Positions 18,701 to 27,216 of a DNA stretch of 64,000 nucleotides are shown in pieces. The stretch is from positions 577,771-641,770 of the forward strand of contig NZ_NETJ01000004.1 in the NCBI RefSeq assembly GCF_002128405.1, read 5' to 3'. Made by a program: the position numbers and the translations under genes. This DNA comes from Gottfriedia solisilvae (GTDB taxonomy: Bacteria > Bacillota > Bacilli > Bacillales > Bacillaceae_G). The notes under the pieces were generated by a model. It saw nothing but the letters and a program-made list of their open reading frames with translations. It searched no databases and had not been told where the DNA came from. Numbering within the stretch: the first letter of the stretch is position 1; the number at the start of each line of letters is the position of its first letter.

Positions 18701-20248
18701 TTACTCTAATTTTAAATTTCTATATTCTATTCTGGACAATTCACGTCGTCGATCACGTAATTGTCTTACTGATTCAGCATTTCTTGAACGTCTTAACTTC
18801 TCAATATCAACGTCCCCTACAACAACTGTATCAATATTCGCATCACACTCTCCGACGATCCCATCTTTTGCGAACCCAATATCTGATGGAGAAAAAATGC
18901 CAGATTGAGCATACTGAATGTCTACGTTTTCTACGTGTGTTAAATTGCCCACTGTACCTGCAATACAAGTATATACCTGGTTCTCAATTGCGCGTGCTTG
19001 TGCACAGTATCGAACACGGAGATATCCTTGACGATCCTCTGTACAGAATGGGACAAAAATAATATTTGCACCTTGATCTACCGCAATCCGTGCTAGCTCT
19101 GGAAATTCGATGTCGTAGCTAATTTGAATCGCAATTTTTCCACAGTCCGTGTCAAATACTCGGATTTCATTACCTTCTGCAATCCCCCACCACTTGCGCT
19201 CGTTAGGCGTTGCGTGGAGCTTTGACTGTTTCTCAATCGTACCATCGCGTCGAAATAGATACGCCACGTTATAAATATTTTCATTTTCTTCTACGAAATG
19301 CGATCCACCAACAATGTTGACGTTATACCTTACAGCAAGTTCGGTAAAAAGTTCAATGTATTTTTCCGTGTATGTTGCAAGACGACGAACTGCTTGATCA
19401 GGGCGTTTTTCTTCAAGAAATGACATCAGCTGGGTTGTAAATAGTTCAGGAAATACTGCAAAGTCTGAACCAAAATCAGCGGCAACGTCTACATAGTACT
19501 CTATCTGTCGAGTAAAATCATTGAACGATTCAATTTTTTTCATCATGTATTGTATGGCGCATATTCTTACCGGGAAAGATGCTCGATAAACTCTTCTTGA
19601 TTTAGGTAAGTAATCAATGTTATTCCATTCCATCAAAGTAGCGAAAGAATCGGATGCCTTATCGTCTGGAAGATAGCTTGTGTTAATTCGTTTTGTTGTA
19701 AACCCCTCTAATAATTGGAAGGATAAAACTGGATCATAAATGCTATGCTTCTCTACCGCTGCAACATATTCACGCGGTGTCATCTCTTTCTTATACTTAT
19801 GATAATTAGGGATTCTACCACCTATGATGATGCTCTGGAGATTTAATTGGCGGGTAAGTTCCTTTCGAGCTTCATAAAGACGGTGTCCAATTTTCATACG
19901 GCGGTATTCTGGGTCTACCATTACTTCAATACCATATAAATTAGATCCATTTGGGTCATGATTTGTAATATAGCCATTGTCTGTAATGACATTCCACGTA
20001 TGCTGATCATTATATTCATCAAATTCAACCATGAGACTTGAACATGAACCTACAATTTTATCTTCATATTCTACACAGAATTGACCTTCTGGAAAGATTC
20101 GTATATGACTTTCTAACTGTTCCCTTTTCCATCCCTCCATACCTGGAAAGCAGCGGCTTGATAACTTCATAATATCTGCTATATCTTCCATCCGTATGTT
20201 CCGTACAATGATTTTCTTCTCATATTTTGATATATCTGTCTCAGACAT
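18701..20248 (-). CDS. GNAT acetyltransferase / carbon-nitrogen hydrolase fusion (YhcX-like)
   Basis: 515 residues with two domains, the arrangement of B. subtilis YhcX (513). Residues about 13-185 form a GNAT acetyltransferase (GIEVMVDPEYRRMKIGHRLY is the acetyl-CoA loop). Residues about 225-500 form a nitrilase-superfamily amidohydrolase. The catalytic Glu268 (VFPELF) and Lys343 (QSKLHATPNE) are present, but the nucleophile position reads IQISYDIEFPE, giving Ser377 in place of Cys. The codon is AGC and the frame is otherwise intact. Substrate and activity are unknown. It is a single gene with its own terminator. Confidence 0.88.
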   Translation of the reverse strand: MSETDISKYEKKIIVRNIRMEDIADIMKLSSRCFPGMEGWKREQLESHIRIFPEGQFCVEYEDKIVGSCSSLMVEFDEYNDQHTWNVITDNGYITNHDPNGSNLYGIEVMVDPEYRRMKIGHRLYEARKELTRQLNLQSIIIGGRIPNYHKYKKEMTPREYVAAVEKHSIYDPVLSFQLLEGFTTKRINTSYLPDDKASDSFATLMEWNNIDYLPKSRRVYRASFPVRICAIQYMMKKIESFNDFTRQIEYYVDVAADFGSDFAVFPELFTTQLMSFLEEKRPDQAVRRLATYTEKYIELFTELAVRYNVNIVGGSHFVEENENIYNVAYLFRRDGTIEKQSKLHATPNERKWWGIAEGNEIRVFDTDCGKIAIQISYDIEFPELARIAVDQGANIIFVPFCTEDRQGYLRVRYCAQARAIENQVYTCIAGTVGNLTHVENVDIQYAQSGIFSPSDIGFAKDGIVGECDANIDTVVVGDVDIEKLRRSRNAESVRQLRDRRRELSRIEYRNLKLE

Positions 20249-20598
20249 ATTTTCACGTCCTTTCGTTGAAGGTGACGCTTGCTATTTTTTCAAAATAGAA
20301 GTCGCTCGAATTTACTTATACAACCGTTATGTTACCCATAAATTCCCTTTTAACATGCAACGAATCATCTTTTAACACAAAAATGACCACTCCTTTTGAG
20401 CCCTTGAACCCCGCAGTTAATATAGAGTTAGCTTGGATATAGTTTGGACTTCACCTGTAAGGAGAATCTGTCGAAAGATTTTTAGAGATAAGCTAAGTAA
20501 AGACAAGATTAAACAAAATCCCCCCGTTGTGGAAAGAATAAGTAAATTTTATAATTTAATTGTTAGAAAATTCTTAACAAAGAAGCCGGAGGGTTATT
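20249..20598. promoter_or_regulatory. Upstream region of the secreted protease, with a candidate Spo0A box
   Basis: This 350-base gap separates the divergent GNAT-nitrilase and protease genes. TGTCGAAA at 20469-20476 matches the core of the Spo0A box (TGTCGAA). Next to the GNAT-nitrilase start is a hairpin around CTATTTT/AAAATAG (20282-20298). No open frame is supported. The protease start is set by GCCGGAGGG. Confidence 0.4.
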
Positions 20599-21945
20599 AT
20601 GAAAAATAAATTTATTGCAGGTACTTTAACAGCCGCTTTGAGTGCTGTCACGATCTTTAGTAGTTTAAATATTGGACAAGCTCAGGAGTTGGACAAAAAC
20701 TATGTAGTTGTCTTTAAGTCAGATACGAATCTTCCTTCTAACTATTTGGAAGTAGTTAAGGGTGCTGGTGGAAAAGTAACAAAGTCATTAGCAAAACTAG
20801 GGGTTATTGAAGTTAAATCAGATAACCCAAATTTCTTGGCTGAAATTCAAAAAAACTCAACTGTTTTAAATGCTGGTGTTGAAAATACCATATATCCTGA
20901 AGCACCAGTAGATGTTGATGTTCTTCACGAAGATTTTACTAGCAATTCTACAAACGATTTATATAACAAATATCAATGGGACATTAAACAAGTAACTAAT
21001 AGCGGTGCCTCCTGGAATTTGACAGGTGGGACAGGAAAATCAACAAATGGTAAAGATATTGTAGTAGCCGTAGTAGATACAGGTATCGATTATACTCATC
21101 CTGATATCAAAAATAACTACGCTTACGGAAAGTCATTCGTTCCTGGTATAACAAGTGCAATGGATGAAGATGGACATGGAACTCATGTTGCAGGTTCTAT
21201 CGCGGGCAATGGAAGAGTACTGGGTATCGGGCCTCAATTAAAGGTCGCTGCATATCGTGTATTTGGTCCAGATGGTGGAGCAGCAACATCTGATATTGCT
21301 AATGCTTTAATGACAGCAGCAGATGACAATGTTGATGTTGTCAACATGTCACTTGGGGGATACGATTGGTTCCAAAATCCTGAATATGCGACAAAAGACA
21401 TCGTTGCCGATGTTCGTCTATTCAACCGTGCTATTCAATATGCAATTAAGAATGGGGTAACTGTAGTTGGTTCTGCAGGAAATGCTGGTGTGGATTTATC
21501 TAGCCCTGGCAAACTTTCTGGAGATGATAATGGAGCTACACATAGAAGCCCTAGTAGCCAAACATTAATTCGTGTAGCTGCTGGCGGACAAGAGAAAAAT
21601 TTAACTTATTATTCGAATTATGGAGTAGGAAAAATTGATGTTATCGCTCCAGGTGGTGATTATGGTACAGCTTGGTTAGCTACTGGCGACAAATCACTTA
21701 GAGATCCTAATAAATTGTGTTTATCAACTGTTCCTGGTGGATATGCTTTTTATGCAGGTACATCAATGGCTGCCCCTAAAACTGCTGGTCTTGCTGGTGT
21801 AATTATTGCTAAATATGGTAAGGATGTTCTCTCTCCTTCACAAGTAAAACATATTATTCAAAGCTCAGCAGATGACTGGTTTAAACCGGGCTATGATGGT
21901 GAATCTGGATTTGGGTCGATTAATGCTGTAAGTGCTTTAAAATAA
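20599..21945 (+). CDS. Secreted subtilisin-like serine protease (S8 family)
   Basis: 448 residues. A Sec signal peptide (MKNKFIAGTLTAALSAVTIF, then AQA-like cleavage region near 29) is followed by an I9 propeptide of about 70 residues that acts as chaperone and inhibitor. The S8 catalytic domain has Asp160 (AVVDTGIDYTHPD), His193 (DGHGTHVAGS), oxyanion Asn295 (GSAGNAG) and Ser389 (AGTSMAAPKTAG). All catalytic residues are intact, so an active extracellular protease is expected. A single Cys (near 374) is unusual for an exported Bacillus subtilase. GGAGGG lies seven bases before ATG, and a perfect terminator follows. Confidence 0.93.
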   Translation: MKNKFIAGTLTAALSAVTIFSSLNIGQAQELDKNYVVVFKSDTNLPSNYLEVVKGAGGKVTKSLAKLGVIEVKSDNPNFLAEIQKNSTVLNAGVENTIYPEAPVDVDVLHEDFTSNSTNDLYNKYQWDIKQVTNSGASWNLTGGTGKSTNGKDIVVAVVDTGIDYTHPDIKNNYAYGKSFVPGITSAMDEDGHGTHVAGSIAGNGRVLGIGPQLKVAAYRVFGPDGGAATSDIANALMTAADDNVDVVNMSLGGYDWFQNPEYATKDIVADVRLFNRAIQYAIKNGVTVVGSAGNAGVDLSSPGKLSGDDNGATHRSPSSQTLIRVAAGGQEKNLTYYSNYGVGKIDVIAPGGDYGTAWLATGDKSLRDPNKLCLSTVPGGYAFYAGTSMAAPKTAGLAGVIIAKYGKDVLSPSQVKHIIQSSADDWFKPGYDGESGFGSINAVSALK

Positions 21946-21962
21946 TGGTTTAGTCACTAAAT

Positions 21963-21997
21963 AGTAAAAAGGATCTGGGCTTCAGATCCTTTTTACT
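21963..21997. terminator. Perfect intrinsic terminator between protease and mqo
   Basis: AGTAAAAAGGATCTG pairs without mismatch to CAGATCCTTTTTACT around GGCTT. The A and T tracts allow termination in both directions for the converging genes. Confidence 0.92.
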
Positions 21998-22044
21998 TAA
22001 CTTAAACTTTTTGATTATTGAACTTTGTCTTTATATCCAAAGAA

Positions 22045-23547
22045 TTAACTATATACAAGTTCTTTTTCAGTTAGACCAAGCGTCTCAGCAGTTGACGTAT
22101 GAATTTCTTGTATTAGCTCTGGATGATCCATTAGTGAAATTCCATAAGAAGGAATCATTTCCTTTATTTTAGCTTCCCACTCTTTAATTTGTTCCGGGAA
22201 ACATTTTTCTAATACCTCAAGCATTACATGAACAGCAGTAGATGCACCTGGTGAAGCACCAAGTAATGCAGCTATTGATCCATCAGCAGCGCTAATCACT
22301 TCCGTACCAAATTGAAGTGTTCCCTTACCGCCAGTCTCAGTATCCTTAATAACTTGTACACGTTGCCCCGCTACTACTATATCCCAATCTTCAAGTTGGG
22401 CATTTGGAATAAACTCTCGTAATTCTTCCAAACGCTTTTCGTTCGATAGCAATACTTGTTGAATCAAATATTTCGTCAATGACATTTCTTTTACACCAGC
22501 TGCTAACATAGTGAAAAGATTATTCGGTTTAACTGAACCGATTAAGTCTAGATTTGAACCAGTTTTTAAAAACTTTGGTGAGAAGCCTGCAAAAGGACCA
22601 AACAGCAATGTTTTTTTATTGTCGATGTATCTAGTATCAAGATGTGGAACAGACATTGGAGGTGCGCCAACTTTTGCTTTACCGTACACTTTAGCATGGT
22701 GTTGCTCCACAACCTCTGGATTGTTACATACCATAAATAATCCGCTTACTGGAAAGCCCCCAACCTGTTTTGACTCAGGAATACCAGTTTTTTGAAGTAA
22801 AGGTAGACTTCCGCCCCCACCACCAATAAAGACGAACTTTGCAGTATGGTAGACAATATTTCCAGTCTCCATATCCAGTACTTTTAATTCCCATGAACCG
22901 TCCTTAGTTCTTTTCAGATCTCTAACTTCATGCTGATAATTTATCTCGACGTTTTTACTTTCTAAGTGATCAAATAACATACGAGTTAATGCACCAAAGT
23001 TAACATCCGTCCCAGAGTCGATTTTTGTAGCCGCAATCGGTTCATTTGAAATGCGACCTTCCATAATCAATGGAATCCATTCTTTCAGCTTTTCAGGGTC
23101 GTCGGAAAATTCCATTCCTTGAAACAAAGGATTGTTTGATAGCGCTTTAAAACGTTTTTTCAAAAACGAAACATTTTCTTCTCCATGAACTAGACTCATG
23201 TGAGGTATTGGCATGATAAAGTCCTGCGGATTGCTGATTAGATTACTGTTTACTAGATAAGACCAAAATTGTCTTGAAAGTTGAAACTGTTCATTTATTT
23301 GTAAGGCTTTGCTAATATCTATAGACCCGTCAGATTTCTCGGATGTATAGTTAAGCTCGCACAGTGCAGCATGGCCCGTCCCCGCATTATTCCATTCGTT
23401 AGAGCTTTCTTCTCCAGCGTTTGCCAGTTTCTCAAACACTTTGATTTCCCATTCCGGTACTAGCTCTTTCAGTAATGAACCTAATGTCGCGCTCATAACT
23501 CCTGCACCAATTAAGATAACGTCAGTTTTTTCCTGTCTGTTTATCAT
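22045..23547 (-). CDS. mqo: Malate:quinone oxidoreductase
   Basis: 500 residues. An N-terminal FAD-binding motif ([18 protein letters not shown]) is followed by the Mqo signature regions ([35 protein letters not shown], and [16 protein letters not shown] near the C-terminus). It is a membrane-peripheral flavoprotein oxidising L-malate to oxaloacetate and passing electrons to menaquinone, bypassing NAD-linked malate dehydrogenase. The start at 23547 follows GGGTGGGTAAA; the open frame continues 18 codons upstream without a good site. A pair of palindromes lies 120-170 bases upstream of the start. Confidence 0.95.
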   Translation of the reverse strand: MINRQEKTDVILIGAGVMSATLGSLLKELVPEWEIKVFEKLANAGEESSNEWNNAGTGHAALCELNYTSEKSDGSIDISKALQINEQFQLSRQFWSYLVNSNLISNPQDFIMPIPHMSLVHGEENVSFLKKRFKALSNNPLFQGMEFSDDPEKLKEWIPLIMEGRISNEPIAATKIDSGTDVNFGALTRMLFDHLESKNVEINYQHEVRDLKRTKDGSWELKVLDMETGNIVYHTAKFVFIGGGGGSLPLLQKTGIPESKQVGGFPVSGLFMVCNNPEVVEQHHAKVYGKAKVGAPPMSVPHLDTRYIDNKKTLLFGPFAGFSPKFLKTGSNLDLIGSVKPNNLFTMLAAGVKEMSLTKYLIQQVLLSNEKRLEELREFIPNAQLEDWDIVVAGQRVQVIKDTETGGKGTLQFGTEVISAADGSIAALLGASPGASTAVHVMLEVLEKCFPEQIKEWEAKIKEMIPSYGISLMDHPELIQEIHTSTAETLGLTEKELVYS

Positions 23548-23666
23548 TTTACCCACCCTTATCCCCCTATATTTGAAATAAAGAGTAGATGCACCTACCA
23601 TGATGTCACAAAAATCAAGATGCCATCAATGAACGCACCATTTCCTATTTCAATTATAACTTATTA

Positions 23667-23715
23667 AATAGTATAACACTATTAAAATAAAACTCATAAT
23701 AGTATAACACTATTA
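23667..23715. promoter_or_regulatory. Tandem palindromic operators upstream of mqo
   Basis: The 18-base sequence AATAGTATAACACTATTA occurs at 23667-23684 and again at 23698-23715. Each copy is a dyad (AATAGT/ACTATT) and they are 31 bases apart, close to three helical turns. A related ACTATT-rich stretch follows at about 23768-23796. This is the layout of two dimer sites for one regulator on the same face of the DNA. No regulator gene is adjacent. Confidence 0.6.
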
Positions 23716-23983
23716 AATTAAATACTTATTATCCATTTATTACGATTATCCTTATACTAAAATATCTACTATTATCAGATAATTATATACTATTTAAAGC
23801 CGGTAAAAAAGTGAGAATCTTTTAATAGCCCTTAGAATAAACAAAAATATCCTAAATTTAGGATTTTTCATGGGAATAAGGCTTTAATTGTCATTTATCA
23901 TTTATTTGATACCTTATTTTTTTGCTATATTTTTTGTACATTTACTCACTTGTTAATCTGCAGTAATTATTTTTTACTAAAAA

Positions 23984-24007
23984 AACCATATCAAAAAAGA
24001 TATGGTT
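23984..24007 (-). terminator. Terminator-like hairpin after the kinase remnant
   Basis: AACCATATC pairs with GATATGGTT around six A residues; on the minus strand it is followed by TTTTT. It would have ended the transcript of the kinase whose 3' end remains at 24062-24280. The rest of 23716-24061 shows no supported gene. Confidence 0.7.
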
Positions 24008-24061
24008 AACTTTATATATTTAATTTTAGTTTTAGGATACGACTAATCATTTGTTTTTGCA

Positions 24062-24280
24062 TTAGTTCTCATTATCTTGATATTTAGGCATACAAATCAT
24101 TGCTTTAAATAAATCTCCATCAACTTGTATGATAAACTGCCCTTTTTGTATATCAATCAGACTTTTAGCAATAGAAAGACCTAGTCCACTTCCTTGACTA
24201 TTTCTTGATTCGTCTCCTCTTTTAAAACGTTCCATTAATTCATCCGCCGAAATATCATCATCACAAGCTAAAATGTTCAC
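24062..24280 (-). pseudogene. 3' remnant of a sensor histidine kinase gene
   Basis: The 72-residue open frame encodes only the end of a HATPase_c domain: DELMERFKRGDESRNSQGSG with GLGLSIAKSLIDIQKG, then a short C-terminal strand. The ATP-lid and G2 box are recognisable, but the N, G1 and HisKA regions are missing and nothing upstream continues the homology. A terminator is retained downstream. It is best read as a decayed VanS-like kinase. Expression as a small protein from the GTG at 24280, with AGGAGAG upstream, cannot be excluded. Confidence 0.65.
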
Positions 24281-24408
24281 TTAAATTCTCTCCTATGTAT
24301 GTATTTCAACATGAAACCACCCCTTTATTTTTGATGTTAACAGGATGATATCAGGAAAATATTAAGAACCACCTAATACAAATCTTAAGATTTTCTTAGG
24401 ATCAATAA

Positions 24409-24437
24409 AAACAGCCAGCTTTTTAGGCTGGCTTGTT
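24409..24437 (-). terminator. Intrinsic terminator of the AraC-type regulator gene
   Basis: GCCAGC pairs with GCTGGC, extended by AAACA/TGTTT arms, giving a T-rich tail on the minus strand. It lies about 80 bases past the regulator's stop codon. Confidence 0.65.
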
Positions 24438-24518
24438 TAAGGTCATTCTATTTTATTGGTATAGAAGATGCAATAATATATTAGGTCGAAATCAACTCTT
24501 ATACCTTTAGTCTTCTAA

Positions 24519-25388
24519 CTAACGCTTACTTTTTTCCTTTATTGGCACCCAAACTTCGCTATATACATTTTCATAAGTACCATCATGCTTTGTAAAAGAA
24601 ATTCCAGGTAGGTCGGCTATCTCATAACCTGAAGATGGCAACCATTCCGAATAAATTTTTGCGGTCGTTTCTTGAAGTGTAGCAGGGAATGGTCCTTGAT
24701 TAGGGAAAATTGCCCATAAACTTTCTTCAATAGAAAGTTGTTCTAAATCAGCTAATTGATTTACCTTTGTTGTTGCAAAACCAATCATATGAGTTAAGTA
24801 ACCTTTTTCTTCTAAATAATCATCATCAAAATCATAAGATACATTCAAAACTTGATGTGGATATAAATCAGCTAATTGACGCATCTCATTTCTTTGTTGT
24901 TCGGTAATCGACTGAGCTAGTTCTAGAATTGCATTATTGACACCTTCAAATTGTATTGGTACCCTTTTTGATACTCCAACTATATTAAATTTCTCTTTCT
25001 TTTCAATTTTGAATTCCATGGATATTCCTCCCCTTATATCGATAAAGAATGAAAATTTGGGAAATGATTTTTGAATTTTATTTTTTGTTACTTCTGAAGG
25101 TAAGAAGCCACACCATTCACGAAATGCTCTTGAAAATCCCTCGATTGAATGATAGCCATATTTATAGGCAACATCTGTAACCTTCGCACCGTTTATTAAT
25201 TCAACATTCGCTACCGATAATCTCCTGTTTTTGATATACTCACTCAATGACATTCCTGCCATATACGAAAACATTCTTTTAAAATGATAATCAGATAGCC
25301 CAACTATTTTTGATATTTCTTTTCCGGATATTTCTTCCGTTAAATTTTTTTCGATGTAATCCATTAATTGATTGAATTCTTGTAACAT
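24519..25388 (-). CDS. AraC-family regulator with GyrI-like effector domain
   Basis: 289 residues. The first about 105 hold two helix-turn-helix units of the AraC/XylS type (TEEISGKEISKIVGLSDYHF, then VTDVAYKYGYHSIEGFSRAF, ending GFLPSEV). The C-terminal about 150 residues form a GyrI/SOUL-like effector-binding fold (EFKIEKKEKFNIVGVSKRVP; a LWAIFPNQGPFP strand near the end). Proteins of this Rob/SoxS-like build sense small hydrophobic compounds and often control efflux genes. The start at 25388 follows AAGGAGGGAAATGAA. No obvious target is adjacent. Confidence 0.88.
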   Translation of the reverse strand: MLQEFNQLMDYIEKNLTEEISGKEISKIVGLSDYHFKRMFSYMAGMSLSEYIKNRRLSVANVELINGAKVTDVAYKYGYHSIEGFSRAFREWCGFLPSEVTKNKIQKSFPKFSFFIDIRGGISMEFKIEKKEKFNIVGVSKRVPIQFEGVNNAILELAQSITEQQRNEMRQLADLYPHQVLNVSYDFDDDYLEEKGYLTHMIGFATTKVNQLADLEQLSIEESLWAIFPNQGPFPATLQETTAKIYSEWLPSSGYEIADLPGISFTKHDGTYENVYSEVWVPIKEKSKR

Positions 25389-25481
25389 TTCATTTCCCTC
25401 CTTTACAGTTACATCATATTGTAACCATTGATTTTTCACTCGATATTTTTTATACGGATTTTATCGGATTAAGATGAAAAA

Positions 25482-25504
25482 CAGCTTAGAAATACTCTAA
25501 GCTG
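25482..25504 (-). terminator. Intrinsic terminator downstream of rlmH
   Basis: CAGCTTAGA pairs perfectly with TCTAAGCTG around AATAC; on the minus strand TTTTT follows. It is about 90 bases past the rlmH stop codon. Confidence 0.8.
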
Positions 25505-25593
25505 CTTTCGTGTTCATTTTTATCCTTTTTAAAATAACCTATGGATTAGACTAACATCTAACTTCTTAGCGGTTGATATATTTAAGAAATCAT

Positions 25594-26073
25594 TTACTTG
25601 TGATACGGTTCATTCCGATTAATTCGATAAGCTCTATAAACCTGTTCCACCAAAATTAACTTCATTAATTGATGTGGGAATGTCATTTTTGAAAACGAAA
25701 GTGTATCATCCGCTCTTTTCATGACTGCGTCGCTTAAGCCTAGCGATCCCCCAATGACAAATGCTACCTTGCTGTTTCCGTATGTCGCTAATTGATCTAT
25801 TTTTTTCGCTAGTGATTCTGATGTATGCTCTTTCCCCTTTATCGCAAGTGCAATTACATATGAATCATCAGATATTTTGTTTAGTATTCTTTCGCCTTCT
25901 TTTTCTTTCACAATTAACATGTCTGCATCACTTAAGTTCTCTGGTGCTTTTTCATCTGGAACTTCGATTATGTCCATTTTTGCATAACTTGATAATCGTT
26001 TTATGTATTCATCTATCCCCATTTTTAAATATTTCTCTTTTAGTTTTCCAACACTGATAATTGAGATATTCAC
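25594..26073 (-). CDS. rlmH: 23S rRNA (pseudouridine1915-N3)-methyltransferase RlmH
   Basis: 159 residues, the same length as B. subtilis RlmH (former YydA), and the sequence is close to it along its whole length. The SPOUT-family knotted SAM site is seen in [18 protein letters not shown], and the C-terminal tail ends [10 protein letters not shown], which includes the catalytic region. It methylates pseudouridine 1915 in helix 69 of 23S rRNA on assembled 70S ribosomes. Translation starts at GTG 26073 behind GAGGATATAAT. A DnaA-box cluster begins about 25 bases upstream. Confidence 0.96.
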   Translation of the reverse strand: MNISIISVGKLKEKYLKMGIDEYIKRLSSYAKMDIIEVPDEKAPENLSDADMLIVKEKEGERILNKISDDSYVIALAIKGKEHTSESLAKKIDQLATYGNSKVAFVIGGSLGLSDAVMKRADDTLSFSKMTFPHQLMKLILVEQVYRAYRINRNEPYHK

Positions 26074-26098
26074 ATTATATCCTCACTTTACAAACAAG

Positions 26099-26268
26099 TT
26101 ATACACAAAAGTTATCCACATACCCACAATTTCTATCCACATTTAGTGGGGGAATCTATGTTCGATACAATATATATGGCATCATTTTGACAATATTCAC
26201 AGGTTGTGGATATATTTTGCGTTTTTTCGACTTTATTCAACAATGGCGTTTCACTATACTTATCCACA
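26099..26268. promoter_or_regulatory. DnaA-box cluster near rlmH, away from oriC
   Basis: Within 170 bases there are three exact matches to TTATNCACA (26099-26107, 26112-26120, 26260-26268) and three sites with one mismatch (CTATCCACA 26133-26141, ATATTCACA 26193-26201, TGTGGATAT 26205-26213, reverse). It covers the rlmH upstream region and most of the small CxxH gene. B. subtilis has DnaA-box clusters outside oriC, one of them, as I recall, at yydA (rlmH); they titrate DnaA and restrain initiation. Confidence 0.75.
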
Positions 26269-26324
26269 AAATCATCAAGTGCCCACTCAACATGTTCATC
26301 ACAACTTACTATTACTTTTTCCAT
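26133..26324 (-). CDS. Small CxxH/CxxC protein (BA_5709 family)
   Basis: 63 residues with a CDEH motif at 8-11 and a CEYC motif near 42-45, the two paired metal-ligand motifs that define the CxxH/CxxC small-protein family of Bacillaceae. Together they could bind one zinc ion. Function is unknown. ATG follows GGAGATGAACATAA. It lies between walJ and rlmH, and its coding sequence carries several DnaA boxes, which may constrain its codons. Confidence 0.8.
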   Translation of the reverse strand: MEKVIVSCDEHVEWALDDFVDKYSETPLLNKVEKTQNISTTCEYCQNDAIYIVSNIDSPTKCG

Positions 26325-26398
26325 TTATGTTCATCTCCTTAATTTTTCACAAAAAAAATAAGGGAAAGTAAACTCTCCCCTAAAGTATACGTTCATTA

Positions 26399-27193
26399 TT
26401 ATACATACACTATATCTGTTGGTTTTTGAGGGTCTGTATGATGAAGTGCAAACTGCGTTCCAACTTCAAATCCTTTTCCCTCTAATGTTTGTGTAACAGA
26501 CATTTTGGCAAGTTCTTTCATGTTATTATCTTGGCTTAAATGTGCAAGATAAATACGTTGTGTTTTATCTCCAATAACATCAGCCATTGCTAATGCTGCA
26601 TCCTCGTTAGATACATGCCCCACATCGCTTAAAATACGTCTTTTAATACTCCAAGGATATTTACCCATACGTAACATTTCTACATCATGATTGCTCTCAA
26701 AAATGTACATATCAGCATTCGAAATAATGCCTTTCATACGATCACTAACATACCCTGTATCCGTTATTGTTACAAATTTTTTCCCATTATGATGAAATAC
26801 GTAAAACATTGGTTCGGCAGCATCATGTGATACGCCAAATGATTCGACTTCTAAATCCCCAAATTGATGCGTCGTTTCCATATTAAAAATGAACTTTTGC
26901 TCCGTTGGAATATCTCCAATTAGATGGTTCATTGCTTTCCATGTTTTTTCATTTGCATAAATTGGGACTTGGTATCTTCTTGCGAGTACACCAAGCCCTT
27001 TAATATGATCACTATGCTCATGAGTAACAAGTATGCCAGAGACTTCTTTAATATCCCTATTAATATCCTTAAACAACGACTCCATCGCCTTACCGCTTAG
27101 CCCGGCATCAACTAAAAGCTTTGTTTGCTCCGTCCCAACGTACAACGCATTTCCGGTACTCCCACTTGCAAGTACACTAAAATGCAAACTCAT
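26399..27193 (-). CDS. walJ: Metallo-beta-lactamase fold exonuclease WalJ (YycJ)
   Basis: 264 residues. The metal-binding motif THEHSDH, preceding [12 protein letters not shown], and later HDAAEPMF and DTGYVSD segments define a YycJ-type metallo-hydrolase. B. subtilis YycJ has 5'-to-3' exonuclease activity and is linked to mismatch repair and to cell-wall/replication coordination. It is the last wal gene here, 23 bases after walI; the HtrA-type protease gene usually found next in B. subtilis is absent. ATG follows GTGGTGAGTAAGT. Confidence 0.94.
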   Translation of the reverse strand: MSLHFSVLASGSTGNALYVGTEQTKLLVDAGLSGKAMESLFKDINRDIKEVSGILVTHEHSDHIKGLGVLARRYQVPIYANEKTWKAMNHLIGDIPTEQKFIFNMETTHQFGDLEVESFGVSHDAAEPMFYVFHHNGKKFVTITDTGYVSDRMKGIISNADMYIFESNHDVEMLRMGKYPWSIKRRILSDVGHVSNEDAALAMADVIGDKTQRIYLAHLSQDNNMKELAKMSVTQTLEGKGFEVGTQFALHHTDPQKPTDIVYV

Positions 27194-27216
27194 ACTTACT
27201 CACCACTCCACTGTAA

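Noticed and set aside
26061..26342. A 93-codon plus-strand frame over the CxxH gene
   Set aside because: It is antisense to the recognised small gene and lacks a ribosome site and any recognisable motif.
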